DNA of 46,073 nt from Clostridiales bacterium. GTDB taxonomy: Bacteria > Bacillota > Clostridia > Lachnospirales > WQUN01. Below, in pieces: positions 29,123-36,285 of this stretch. Under the pieces are notes generated by a model. The model was given only the letters and a program-made list of their open reading frames with translations. It was not told the DNA's origin and did no database searches. The position numbers and the translations under genes were made by a program. The DNA lies in contig JAISWZ010000647.1 of NCBI GenBank assembly GCA_031270945.1, positions 1 to 46,073 on the forward strand. Direction: 5' to 3'. Positions within the stretch are counted from its first letter, which is position 1. Each line of letters begins with the position of its first letter.

Positions 29123-30052
29123 TTACTTATTTATCAGTATTCTGTAGTCCAACAGGGTCGTTTTTGGCGTCACGCCCCCGTCAATCTTTCGCAAGAGAAT
29201 CGCGCAGGCTTCGCTGCCCTGAAGCGCTGAATCGAACTCGATGGTAGGAATGTCCGGACGGAACAGCTTCAATGCTCCGCTTGAGAAGAAAGAGGCGATA
29301 AAAACCCCCTCCAAAGACAGCTTGTCGCATTCATGGGCCATGAGCGAGCATATGGCGTCATCGGCGGCAAAGAGAAGCCTTGCCCCTGTTTGGTAGAGAT
29401 CAAGCAAAGCCTCTGTTATGCGGCTCTCCGATTCCCAGATCACCTCAGCTCCAGGCGCTGAATCCAAAAAGCCTTCGGCCCTGGCGCGGTTCACCAAGTG
29501 GGTTCGTTTGCCGTTTAAAAGCGCGGGCTTGAGCCCATGCCGCTCAAGCATCATTCGCGTCAGCATCCTGGCTGCCGCCCTGTGATCCCCGTCCACCTGG
29601 GTTACTCCATCCCTGTCTGTTGAGCCTATCAAGACAAAGGGCGCCTTGCTTTCGATCAAGTACTCCATGACCTCATCGTTCTCAACGCTTCTAGAGAGTA
29701 TCGCGCCATCGACTTTCCGCCTTTCAACAAGCCGCTTGACGCGCTCAAGCTCTGTGGGAACCAGGATCACCTCGTTGGATGACTCGGCCGCCTTGGCTTC
29801 AGCGCCCAATAGGCACTGCAGGAAGAAGTATGTATTCAAAAGCTCTTCTCGCTCAGGGACAAGGAAGGCCAGATTGAAGGAGCAGCCTTTTACAAGGTTT
29901 TGCGCTATAAGGTTAGGCCGGTAGTTGTGCTCTTCCATGTACTGCAGCACTCTGCGCCTAGTAACCTTTGAAATGCGCCCATTGCCCGTGACGGCTCTTG
30001 ACACTGTGGACTTTGAGACACTAAGCGCAGCCGCAACGTCATCTATTGTCAA
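29123..30052 (-). CDS. LacI-family repressor, paralogue of the gan regulator
   Basis: 309 residues with the same plan as the gan LacI: helix-turn-helix (M-T-I-D-D-V-A-A-A-L-S-V-S-K-S-T-V-S-R-A), hinge A-Q-N-L-V-K-G and effector domain sharing I-G-S-T-D-R-D-G-V-T-Q-V-D-G-D-H-R-A-A-A exactly. TTG 30052 has GGAGGTG 8 bases upstream. It heads the operon for the YtcQ-type importer and is driven by a promoter with the same operator as ganS, so auto- and cross-regulation are likely. Differences in the ligand pocket would allow a distinct inducer. Confidence 0.9.
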   Translation of the reverse strand: MTIDDVAAALSVSKSTVSRAVTGNGRISKVTRRRVLQYMEEHNYRPNLIAQNLVKGCSFNLAFLVPEREELLNTYFFLQCLLGAEAKAAESSNEVILVPTELERVKRLVERRKVDGAILSRSVENDEVMEYLIESKAPFVLIGSTDRDGVTQVDGDHRAAARMLTRMMLERHGLKPALLNGKRTHLVNRARAEGFLDSAPGAEVIWESESRITEALLDLYQTGARLLFAADDAICSLMAHECDKLSLEGVFIASFFSSGALKLFRPDIPTIEFDSALQGSEACAILLRKIDGGVTPKTTLLDYRILINK

Positions 30053-30113
30053 TCAAGCTTCACCTCCCTGCCGCGCTGGCGAGCGCCCGCTTGAAGCCAG
30101 CAGGGCTAATAAC

Positions 30114-30221
30114 ACTGATGAACGCTCAAATGTGGAATTTTCTTATCGTTGCCCGCCTCAAAACCCAGTCGGGCCGCTCCCGCTAACGATAAGAAAATTC
30201 TAAATCATGCCGTTCATCAGT
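30114..30221 (-). repeat. Palindromic repeat family 2, complete 108-bp copy, inverted
   Basis: Reverse complement differs from 8054-8161 at seven positions with no gaps. Ends ACTGATGAA / TTCATCAGT. It sits in the leader of the second lacI operon between the operator and the ribosome binding site. Confidence 0.9.
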
Positions 30222-30237
30222 TTAATTGCACAACAAG

Positions 30238-30254
30238 TGCGCAATCGGTTGAGC
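30238..30254 (-). promoter_or_regulatory. LacI-type operator of the second importer operon
   Basis: Same 17-mer as at 20974-20990. With its flanks it reads GTGCGCAATCGGTTGAGCAC, a better palindrome (8 of 10 half-site positions). It begins about 10 bases after the -10 box. Confidence 0.8.
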
Positions 30255-30263
30255 ACTGAATAA

Positions 30264-30292
30264 ATTATAGCTTGATATCGGTTTGTTGTCAA
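30264..30292 (-). promoter_or_regulatory. Promoter of the second lacI-importer operon
   Basis: Minus strand TTGACA (30292-30287), 17-base spacer, TATAAT (30269-30264). The 25 bases upstream of -35 nearly match the ganS promoter, including TGCACAAA at 30303-30310. Confidence 0.88.
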
Positions 30293-30423
30293 CGCTTAAA
30301 AATGCACAAAATATATGCCGGATGTTTGGTGATAATCACAAAATTCAATGCATATATGTCTTGCTCAGGCGCAGAATTACTTATAATCAAGGGGTTTTTC
30401 ACAACCCTTATGAAGCGAAAATT

Positions 30424-30441
30424 TGTGAAACCGTTTCCGCA
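30424..30441. promoter_or_regulatory. CcpA/LacI-like palindrome
   Basis: TGTGAAACCGTTTCCGCA, an imperfect palindrome centred on CCG, about 130 bases upstream of the second lacI promoter. It resembles a catabolite-responsive element with mismatches. Confidence 0.4.
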
Positions 30442-30544
30442 AAAAGTTAGCCTTTGAGGCTAAAATTTTGTGTTTTGAGGCTCTTGGCTTGCTTTTTCAG
30501 GATTTACCCATTCAATAACAGAAATCCGACTGCTTTTTATTAGG

Positions 30545-30612
30545 GGCTGGGCAAGCGCCCAGCGGGCAGGGGCAAGCGCGTTGCGGGTAGGGCAAGCGAG
30601 TTGAGGCAAAGG
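30545..30612. repeat. Degenerate tandem repeat, GGGCAAGCG core
   Basis: GGGCAAGCG(C/A)(C/G)-type units recur four times in a gene-free stretch. A minus-strand frame of 88 codons across it has no ribosome binding site and is not called. Confidence 0.55.
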
Positions 30613-30743
30613 CGCAGTCGAGTTCCCTGTAGCGGCATATAGGCCTTGTTTTTTCATGCGCTGCCTGGCCTGCCTTTCATGCCCTCCCTCCTTTCCTGCT
30701 CTTCTGCCTTCCTTTAAAGGCGCCATTTTCGTATCCTAAACAG

Positions 30744-30771
30744 CAAAAAAAGAGAGCTCTACCGAGCTCTC
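30744..30771 (-). terminator. Rho-independent terminator, minus strand
   Basis: GAGAGCTC (30752-30759) and GAGCTCTC (30764-30771) with a 4-base loop; minus-strand reading is followed by TTTTTTT. It directly abuts the stop codon of the decayed small membrane protein. Confidence 0.8.
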
Positions 30772-30934
30772 ACCAATGTTCTTACCAAAGACATTCCCAG
30801 AACTCCGATCACGCAACCGACTAAAACAGGATTATCTTGTCTACATCGAAAATGCCATGCAGAAAAATCGTCCTGGCAAGCAAAAAGATTGTTGACGCTG
30901 CGGCCACGCATCCCACATAGGCAAAAATATCATC
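30759..30934 (-). pseudogene. Possible small two-helix membrane protein, frameshifted
   Basis: Minus-strand codons from 30934 read a hydrophobic segment Y-V-G-C-V-A-A-A-S-T-I-F-L-L-A-R, then H-G-I-F-D-V-D-K and a stop at 30821. A one-base shift near 30833 continues N-P-V-L-V-G-C-V-I-G-V-L-G-M-S-L-V-R and ends at TAG 30761-30759, right at a strong terminator. Two clean helices joined across the shift suggest one small gene broken by a frameshift. No good start codon or ribosome binding site is seen. Chance remains possible. Confidence 0.35.
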
Positions 30935-31025
30935 TTAAAAATATGTTTCGCAGCATTCTTTAGCAATCAACCTTATGTTCGATCTAGCCATTATTTGTTT
31001 TCGATCTAAAATAAGCAAGGTTTTA

Positions 31026-31053
31026 TTGACTTTCCTTTAAAAGCGAGTATAAT
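31026..31053 (+). promoter_or_regulatory. Promoter upstream of the helicase gene
   Basis: TTGACT (31026-31031), 16-base spacer, TATAAT (31048-31053). Start near 31060 gives a 300-base leader that contains a family 1 palindrome. Confidence 0.75.
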
Positions 31054-31224
31054 TAGTGCATATTCCAAAATTAAAAAAAAAGCGCAGGATAGCGTTTGCC
31101 CAATGGTCAAGGGGCTCGGGCTTCAGCGAGCAGATCTCCAATCCTACGCTCATTTTGGCTTGCGCGCCACCAATATGCGCAAACGCAGCGCGCAAGCGCT
31201 GTTACATATACTTGCGACGCTTGG

Positions 31225-31324
31225 TGCATATCCCAAAATTCCGTAATGGCACCGGAAAAATCCTGGCGAATGCTTCAATGCCGGATTTTTCCGGTGCCTC
31301 GGATATAATTTTGGGATATGCTCT
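31225..31324. repeat. Palindromic repeat family 1, copy b
   Basis: GCATATCCCAAAATT / AATTTTGGGATATGC ends with a nested GCACCGGAAAAATCC / GGATTTTTCCGGTGC stem. Lies in the helicase leader. Confidence 0.88.
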
Positions 31325-31366
31325 TGGTTTCGTCGCGAGCATCACACTGGCAAAAGGGGAAATCAC

Positions 31367-33556
31367 ATGTATGATTTCAGCGACTTAAACGCGGAGCAAA
31401 CAGCGGCGGTTAACGAGATAAACGGCTACGTTCGCGTAATCGCGGGGGCGGGGACGGGAAAGACTCGCGCTCTTACGTGCCGCTATGTCAATCTTGTTGA
31501 AAATGTCGGCATTCCAAGCGAAAACGTCCTTTGCGTGACGTTCACGAACAAAGCCGCCCAGGAGATGAAAAACAGGGTAAAGAGCATGCTAGGCGACAAC
31601 AGCCCAGCGAAGTACATCACGACTTTTCATAGCTTGGCCGTAAAGTTCTTTCGCGAGGAATACAACACCATTAGCTTCCCGCCATTCTTTGACATCCTGG
31701 ACAGCGAGGACAGCAAGTTCTTGATACAGGTCATTATTGACAAGCTAAAGCTAAGGTCGACGGACCTTGACACGAGCGTCCAGAAGCTCTTGGACAAGGT
31801 TCATGACGCCAAGATCCACAACAGGTACAGTTATCCCGAGATTTTTGTTTCTGAAAGCATGGACGACATACTTAAGGGGATGCAGACTCACGATGAAGAC
31901 GCGCTGGTCTTCTACAACTTTCTTTATGAGCAGCGCAAAGCCTTCAAGCTTGACTTTGACGATCTGATACACGTGATGCTTCACGTCCTGAACACAAACG
32001 AGAAGGTCCGGATGAAGTGGCAGTCAAGAATGCAGTTTGTCATGGTTGACGAGTTCCAAGACGTGAGCTACTCGAACTACGCCATCGCATCGATCCTTTC
32101 GGACATGCACAAGAACCTCTTTATTGTTGGGGATCCTGACCAGACGATATATTCATGGCGCGGCGCAAAGGTTGCGTACATCCTTAACTTTGAGAAAATG
32201 TACCCTGGCGCCAAGACCTTGTTCCTAAACGCCAACTACCGTTCCACCCCTGAAGTGATAAAAGCCTCAAACGCCTTGATATCCAAGAACAAAGAAAGAA
32301 TCCAAAAAAGCCTGGTGGCGATCAACGGCAAAGGCTCAAAGGTGCTGTACTGCCATTGCAAAACCGCAACTGAAGAGGCTAACTTCATCGCCAGATCCAT
32401 CATGTCCAATGTTGAGAAAAAGAAGCTGACCTACTCGGATTTCGCTGTGCTGTACCGGGCTCATTTCGTGTCCATGCCAATCGAGGAAGTTTTTCGCGCG
32501 AAGAATATCCCGTACCGGGTTTACAGCGGCACCTCCTTTTATGAGCGAAAAGAGATCAAGGACATGCTGTCGTACATGAAGCTCATATTCACTGATGACG
32601 ATCTGGCCTTCAGGCGCGTGATCAACGAGCCTCTCCGCGAGATTGGCTTGATGACAATGAAGAAAATCGAGCAGTGCGCCGAGAGCAGCGGCTGCTCCCT
32701 CTACAAGGCGCTGAAAAAAATGTCTGGATCCATTGAGCGCCCTGAAGCCGATAGATTCATAGAGATGATAGATTCCCTTAGAGCGCGCTACAACGACATG
32801 AAAGTGACAGACATTTTCATGGAGCTATTGTACAAGAGCGGATATGAGTCAATGCTTAGAAGAGGCGGGGACGAAGAGCGCCTTGAAAACCTTTCCGAGC
32901 TGAAGGCCGCAATCCGCAAAGCCGAATCCGATTCCGGAGAAACCTTCCAGCTTCAAGACTACTTTGACAGCATAGCGCTTTACACAAACATGGACTATAC
33001 AGACGCAACAGACAAAGTCAGGCTCATGAGTGTGCATGCGGCCAAGGGGTTGGAGTTTCCGATAGTCTTCGTTGCCGCGCTAAACGAGGGCATATTCCCT
33101 AGCGCAAAGATAAAGAGCTACAGGGAACTTGAAGAAGAGCGAAGGCTTGCTTACGTGGCTATGACCCGCGCCGAAAAGGGGCTTGTTCTGAGCGACTCGG
33201 AAGGCGAGCGCACCAACAGCCGCAAATACCCCTCTCGCTTCATCTTCAACATCGAAAGATCCGCGATTGATTACATGCGGGAGCTGCCAAGAGACCTGGT
33301 TACAGAAACTGAATACTTTATCAGAAGCAGCGAGCAGAGGCTTTTGTCCGACAGGCCTTCGCTTTTCAACGTTGGAGACAAAGTGACTCATTCGCTCTAC
33401 GGCACTGGCATTGTAGCCGACAAGAAGTTTGAGCAGTTTTTGATCAAGTTTGACAACCGCGCCGAGGCGCCTCCGATCTGGATAAAAGGCCATGCCCTGC
33501 AGAGCCAGAAAATCAAGCCGGCTGCTCAAGGCATTAAAAGCATGCCTCAAAGCTGA
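31367..33556 (+). CDS. UvrD/PcrA-family ATP-dependent DNA helicase
   Basis: 729-residue superfamily 1A helicase for DNA repair and displacement of protein blocks. Motifs: Q-motif L-N-A-E-Q, Walker A A-G-A-G-T-G-K-T, F-T-N-K-A-A-Q-E-M, Walker B V-D-E-F-Q-D, G-D-P-D-Q-T-I-Y-S-W-R-G-A, N-Y-R-S, V-H-A-A-K-G-L-E-F and V-A-M-T-R-A. The C-terminus has a PcrA-like Tudor region (G-D-K-V-T-H-S-L-Y-G-T-G-I-V) which in PcrA binds RNA polymerase. Length and C-terminus favour PcrA, but a paralogue is possible. ATG 31367 has AAAGGGG upstream. Monocistronic, with its own promoter and terminator. Confidence 0.92.
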   Translation: MYDFSDLNAEQTAAVNEINGYVRVIAGAGTGKTRALTCRYVNLVENVGIPSENVLCVTFTNKAAQEMKNRVKSMLGDNSPAKYITTFHSLAVKFFREEYNTISFPPFFDILDSEDSKFLIQVIIDKLKLRSTDLDTSVQKLLDKVHDAKIHNRYSYPEIFVSESMDDILKGMQTHDEDALVFYNFLYEQRKAFKLDFDDLIHVMLHVLNTNEKVRMKWQSRMQFVMVDEFQDVSYSNYAIASILSDMHKNLFIVGDPDQTIYSWRGAKVAYILNFEKMYPGAKTLFLNANYRSTPEVIKASNALISKNKERIQKSLVAINGKGSKVLYCHCKTATEEANFIARSIMSNVEKKKLTYSDFAVLYRAHFVSMPIEEVFRAKNIPYRVYSGTSFYERKEIKDMLSYMKLIFTDDDLAFRRVINEPLREIGLMTMKKIEQCAESSGCSLYKALKKMSGSIERPEADRFIEMIDSLRARYNDMKVTDIFMELLYKSGYESMLRRGGDEERLENLSELKAAIRKAESDSGETFQLQDYFDSIALYTNMDYTDATDKVRLMSVHAAKGLEFPIVFVAALNEGIFPSAKIKSYRELEEERRLAYVAMTRAEKGLVLSDSEGERTNSRKYPSRFIFNIERSAIDYMRELPRDLVTETEYFIRSSEQRLLSDRPSLFNVGDKVTHSLYGTGIVADKKFEQFLIKFDNRAEAPPIWIKGHALQSQKIKPAAQGIKSMPQS

Positions 33557-33635
33557 TTAGGGCTCGGAAATCCCAGCAGGACTTTCGTCACGCGCCAACC
33601 GCTTGAAGCTGATCTTGAATCGGTTTGCTAGGCAT

Positions 33636-33668
33636 TACCTCCTCCGCTGCAAGCGGAGGGGGTTTCTT
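33636..33668 (+). terminator. Rho-independent terminator
   Basis: CCTCCGC (33641-33647) and GCGGAGG (33653-33659) with flanking pairs, followed by GGTTTCTT. Ends the helicase transcript. Confidence 0.7.
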
Positions 33669-33806
33669 GCGTACGCCGTTTTTCAAAGCGCTAGCGCTTA
33701 AGCGCCTGGCCTTAATTCAGTTTTGCGCTTATAAATTCAGGAGCTGAGAGGGTTTTAGCATTTACCTTAAATTCCCACGTTTTCTATAATACTGTAATCC
33801 CCATAA

Positions 33807-33812
33807 TATAAT
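33807..33812 (+). promoter_or_regulatory. Possible -10 element for rod-like RNA
   Basis: TATAAT just before the structured RNA. No convincing -35 at 17 bases; another TATAAT lies at 33785-33790. AT-rich upstream DNA. Confidence 0.35.
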
Positions 33813-33814
33813 AG

Positions 33815-33988
33815 TGTGAATGCTCTGGGAGTTCCTCAACGCGTCCCGGACGCGCAGTCAGCTGCCCCCCTTATGCCGGTGCCCCAACTTATCTGAAACC
33901 CCCAAAGGGCCTCGGGCAAGGCCTTTCAAATACGTAGGCGCACTTCAAGGGGGGGCGCTCCTGCATTTCGGAACCCCCAATTTTTTAG
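33815..33988 (+). ncRNA. Predicted rod-like RNA, about 170 nt, 6S-like outline
   Basis: The two ends pair: GAATGC + GGGAG (33818-33831) with CTCCT + GCATTT (33958-33968). Inside is a small hairpin CGCGTC-ccg-GACGCG (33840-33854), then a GC-rich stem GCCCCCCTT (33864-33872) with AAGGGGGGGC (33947-33956), enclosing an AAAGG/CCTTT hairpin. A TTTTTT run at 33981-33986 follows. A closing stem, a bubble with a small hairpin and a long terminal stem is the 6S RNA plan, but I cannot confirm the family. No ORF fits. Confidence 0.45.
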
Positions 33989-34099
33989 GATGTTTCTGGA
34001 AACTAATTTAAATTTTCAATGCCGAGATAACTGCATGCTTCAAAAATTTGTATATGGCGGCTAGGTTTGGGGCAAAAACATTTGAGTTGAAAATTTTGA

Positions 34100-34276
34100 T
34101 TAATCCTTAGGATCTACCGTTAACTCAAGCATAAATCTTAGTTCATTCCGCTCGCAAATGCAGGGTGTTATGAAATTGGCAGATTCAAGCCTATTGTTAT
34201 CCTATTAGGATATAGCCAGTTTTTCGATAATTCTAAGCCTTTTCTCCATCTTTTCCTTAAATTTCTCCTGCGGCAT
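34100..34276 (-). pseudogene. Remnant small ORF with two adjacent stops
   Basis: From ATG 34276 the minus strand reads M-P-Q-E-K-F-K-E-K-M-E-K-R-L-R-I-I-E-K-L-A-I-S, then TAA-TAG (34207-34202), then in the same frame N-R-L-E-S-A-N-F ... E-L-R-F-M-L-E-L-T-V-D-P-K-D and TAA. Both halves look protein-like. The stops fall inside a TATCCTAATAGGATA palindrome. May be a decayed gene or two tiny ORFs. The flanking DNA to 34020 is AT-rich and empty. Confidence 0.3.
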
Positions 34277-34396
34277 CATTATCCGTCTTTTTGCATCTCT
34301 CGCTGTTTTCAGCCATTTTCAATCTTTCTTTATGGCTGCACAGTACACTATTCGCTTGAATAATGCATTTTATTGTGATATGATCTATTAGGCTCG

Positions 34397-34498
34397 GGCA
34401 TAGCCCAAAATCCTGCAAGAGGCGCCGGAAAAGTTTTGTCATGAAACGAGCTTTCGAGCCCGCTTGAATCCATCAAGAATCATATTTTGGGATATGCC
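34397..34498. repeat. Palindromic repeat family 1, copy c (diverged)
   Basis: Left end GCATAGCCCAAAATCC, right end ATTTTGGGATATGC, with GGCGCCGGAAAA inside. Upstream of the isoaspartyl dipeptidase promoter. Confidence 0.7.
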
Positions 34499-34553
34499 TT
34501 CAAGAGGCGCATCTGGCGGCTCAGGCGTATGCACTTGTGAGCAGCCTTCGGTT

Positions 34554-34577
34554 TGAGCGTTCGCTCAGGCATATAAT
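34554..34577 (+). promoter_or_regulatory. iadA promoter region with perfect palindrome
   Basis: TATAAT at 34572-34577 is preceded by a perfect 6-2-6 palindrome TGAGCG-TT-CGCTCA at 34554-34567, lying between -35 and -10. The -35 match is poor, as often at activated or repressed promoters. The palindrome is a candidate operator for the whole island. Confidence 0.45.
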
Positions 34578-34634
34578 TCAAAACTGCCTTGGTTGGATCA
34601 ACCAGGAATCATTATGAAAAGGAGTGATCCCTTT

Positions 34635-35762
34635 ATGCAACTTATATCAGGCGCTACCGTTTTTGCTCCGAAATGCTTGGGTAAGCGAGACGTGCTCGTA
34701 GCCGGGGGAAAAATCGAGATGGAAGGCCCTTTCATTCCACTTCCGCACGGAGCGGAGGTGATTGACGCCAGAAGCTTGGTAATGCTCCCAGGCTTCCTGG
34801 ATCAACATGTACATATCATTGGAGGAGGAGGAGAAGGCGGCTTCGCAACCAGGGCGCCAGAGATATCCGCAAGCCAGCTGGTAAAGGCGGGCATTTCCAC
34901 AGTCGTTGGAGTGCTTGGCACAGACGGATTGACGCGCAACGTGGAGAACCTGGTTGCAAAAGCGAAATCGCTCAGGGCAACCGGGCTTACGGCTTTTGCG
35001 ACAACCGGCTCCTATGCAATGCCAAGCCCAACGATAACAGGCAGCGTCATGAAGGACATCGTTTTCATCAGCGAGGTTATAGGCGTAAAGATAGCTGTTT
35101 CTGACAGCAGGTCTTCCTCCCCCACTGGCGCGGATCTGGCTTGGCTCGGATCTGAGGCCAGGCTGGCTGGCCTTCTTTCTGGCAAGGCTGGCATACTGAT
35201 CATGCACATGGGAGACGGAAAAGCGGGAATGGCCCCATTATTCGATCTTATCGCCGACACGGACATCCCTGTCAGGGTCTTTCGCCCGACCCACGTCAAC
35301 CGCAACCTGGCGCTTTGCAAGGAAGCCCTTGAATTCGCCAAAATGGGCGGCATGATCGATCTTAACCCGGACGGGGAGCTTCGCACCTCCGAGGTTCTGC
35401 GCATGGCGGAAGCCCAGGGCGTGCCGCTTGAGAACATCACTGTCAGCTCTGACGGGCAAGGCAGCTGGACTCGGTACGACGAATTCGGCGCTGTGGTTGA
35501 AATGGGCATCAACTCGGTAGGCCTTTTGTTCCGAGATTTCGTCGGCCTGCTGGATGACGGATTCCCGGTAGAAGACGCGCTTCCCTTCTTTACCTCAAAC
35601 GTTGCCAAAGGCCTCAATCTCGCAAACAAAGGCGTTATTACAGAAGGCGCGGACGCTGACTTCCTGTTGGTGGACGAGCATTGGAACATCAGGCACATGT
35701 TCTCGCAAGGCAAGCAGCTTCTCAAGGATGGACAGGTCATACTGCCAACCTTTGGACGCTAA
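34635..35762 (+). CDS. iadA: Isoaspartyl dipeptidase
   Basis: Binuclear zinc amidohydrolase that hydrolyses beta-aspartyl dipeptides to aspartate plus an amino acid. 375 residues. All metal and key positions align with E. coli IadA: H58 and H60 in D-Q-H-V-H, carboxylated K152 in I-G-V-K-I-A-V-S-D, H191 in H-M-G-D, H220 in T-H-V-N-R-N and D273 in S-S-D-G-Q-G-S; the G-G-G-G-E-G loop is also present. Start 34635 is set by AAGGAGTGATC 6-7 bases upstream; the frame extends 14 codons further. First gene of the peptide island. In cyanophycin users this step follows cyanophycinase, acting on beta-Asp-Arg. Confidence 0.93.
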   Translation: MQLISGATVFAPKCLGKRDVLVAGGKIEMEGPFIPLPHGAEVIDARSLVMLPGFLDQHVHIIGGGGEGGFATRAPEISASQLVKAGISTVVGVLGTDGLTRNVENLVAKAKSLRATGLTAFATTGSYAMPSPTITGSVMKDIVFISEVIGVKIAVSDSRSSSPTGADLAWLGSEARLAGLLSGKAGILIMHMGDGKAGMAPLFDLIADTDIPVRVFRPTHVNRNLALCKEALEFAKMGGMIDLNPDGELRTSEVLRMAEAQGVPLENITVSSDGQGSWTRYDEFGAVVEMGINSVGLLFRDFVGLLDDGFPVEDALPFFTSNVAKGLNLANKGVITEGADADFLLVDEHWNIRHMFSQGKQLLKDGQVILPTFGR

Positions 35763-35841
35763 AAACGTGAGCTCTTTTTGCTTGCGAGTGAAAACATTTC
35801 AAAAACGCATTCTTCGTTTTCGCTCGTGGGCGGCGCTCATT

Positions 35842-35898
35842 CGAGCATATATCCCAAAGTCACCGCGCAGAGCATATCCCATAAATCGGATATGCTCT
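35842..35898. repeat. Palindromic repeat family 1, two partial copies
   Basis: GAGCATATATCCCAAAG followed by a short complete palindrome GAGCATATCC-n8-GGATATGCTC at 35871-35898. Directly downstream of iadA. Confidence 0.7.
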
Positions 35899-35946
35899 TG
35901 ATCGCTTTTGGATTTCTTGCTTGCGAAATTTTCAAGCATTTCATGC

Positions 35947-35980
35947 TTGCGAAACGTTTCTGCTTTAGGTAAAATATAAT
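35947..35980 (+). promoter_or_regulatory. Possible promoter before the peptide transporter
   Basis: TTGCGA (35947-35952), 17-base spacer, TAAAAT (35970-35975), with TATAAT overlapping at 35975-35980. It would start the oppA transcript about 300 bases upstream of the ORF. Confidence 0.5.
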
Positions 35981-36017
35981 AGGACTTTGCTCAGGCTATA
36001 CTTTTATGCTTTAGATT

Positions 36018-36103
36018 AAAACTTAAATACGCAAGCGCTTCACACCAGCAACGCTTAAATGCAAAAGACTAAATATGCAAGCGCTGCACACCCGCGATAC
36101 TTT
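36018..36103 (+). repeat. Degenerate tandem repeat
   Basis: Two copies of about 45 bases: AAATACGCAAGCGCTTCACACC... and AAATATGCAAGCGCTGCACACC..., each followed by a CGCTTAAAT/CGATACTTTT segment. Confidence 0.65.
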
Positions 36104-36104
36104 T

Positions 36105-36232
36105 AGAGCATATCCCAAAATTTTATCCTAGGCGCCGGAAAAATCCGGGTGTTTGCTCGCAGAAGCCCGAGCAAACTAGTAGAAGCATTCGCCAGGATTT
36201 TTCCGCGCCATTTCGGAATTTTGGGATATGCA
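36105..36232. repeat. Palindromic repeat family 1, copy e, full length
   Basis: 128 bp. Ends GCATATCCCAAAATTTT / GGAATTTTGGGATATGC; second stem GGCGCCGGAAAAATCC / GGATTTTTCCGCGCC; inner stem TTTGCTCG / CGAGCAAA. The interior is almost identical to the copy at 45952. Confidence 0.92.
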
Positions 36233-36285
36233 CTTATACTCCCGATTAGAATATAAAATAATCTCAAAGGGGTATGGTCAAGGGC

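Noticed and set aside
30460..30726. 88-codon minus-strand frame
   Set aside because: Runs through a tandem repeat, has a charged low-complexity start and no ribosome site.
34257..34442. 61-codon minus-strand frame beginning M-T-K-L-F-R-R
   Set aside because: Overlaps a family 1 repeat and lacks a ribosome site; the alternative frame at 34276 looks more protein-like.
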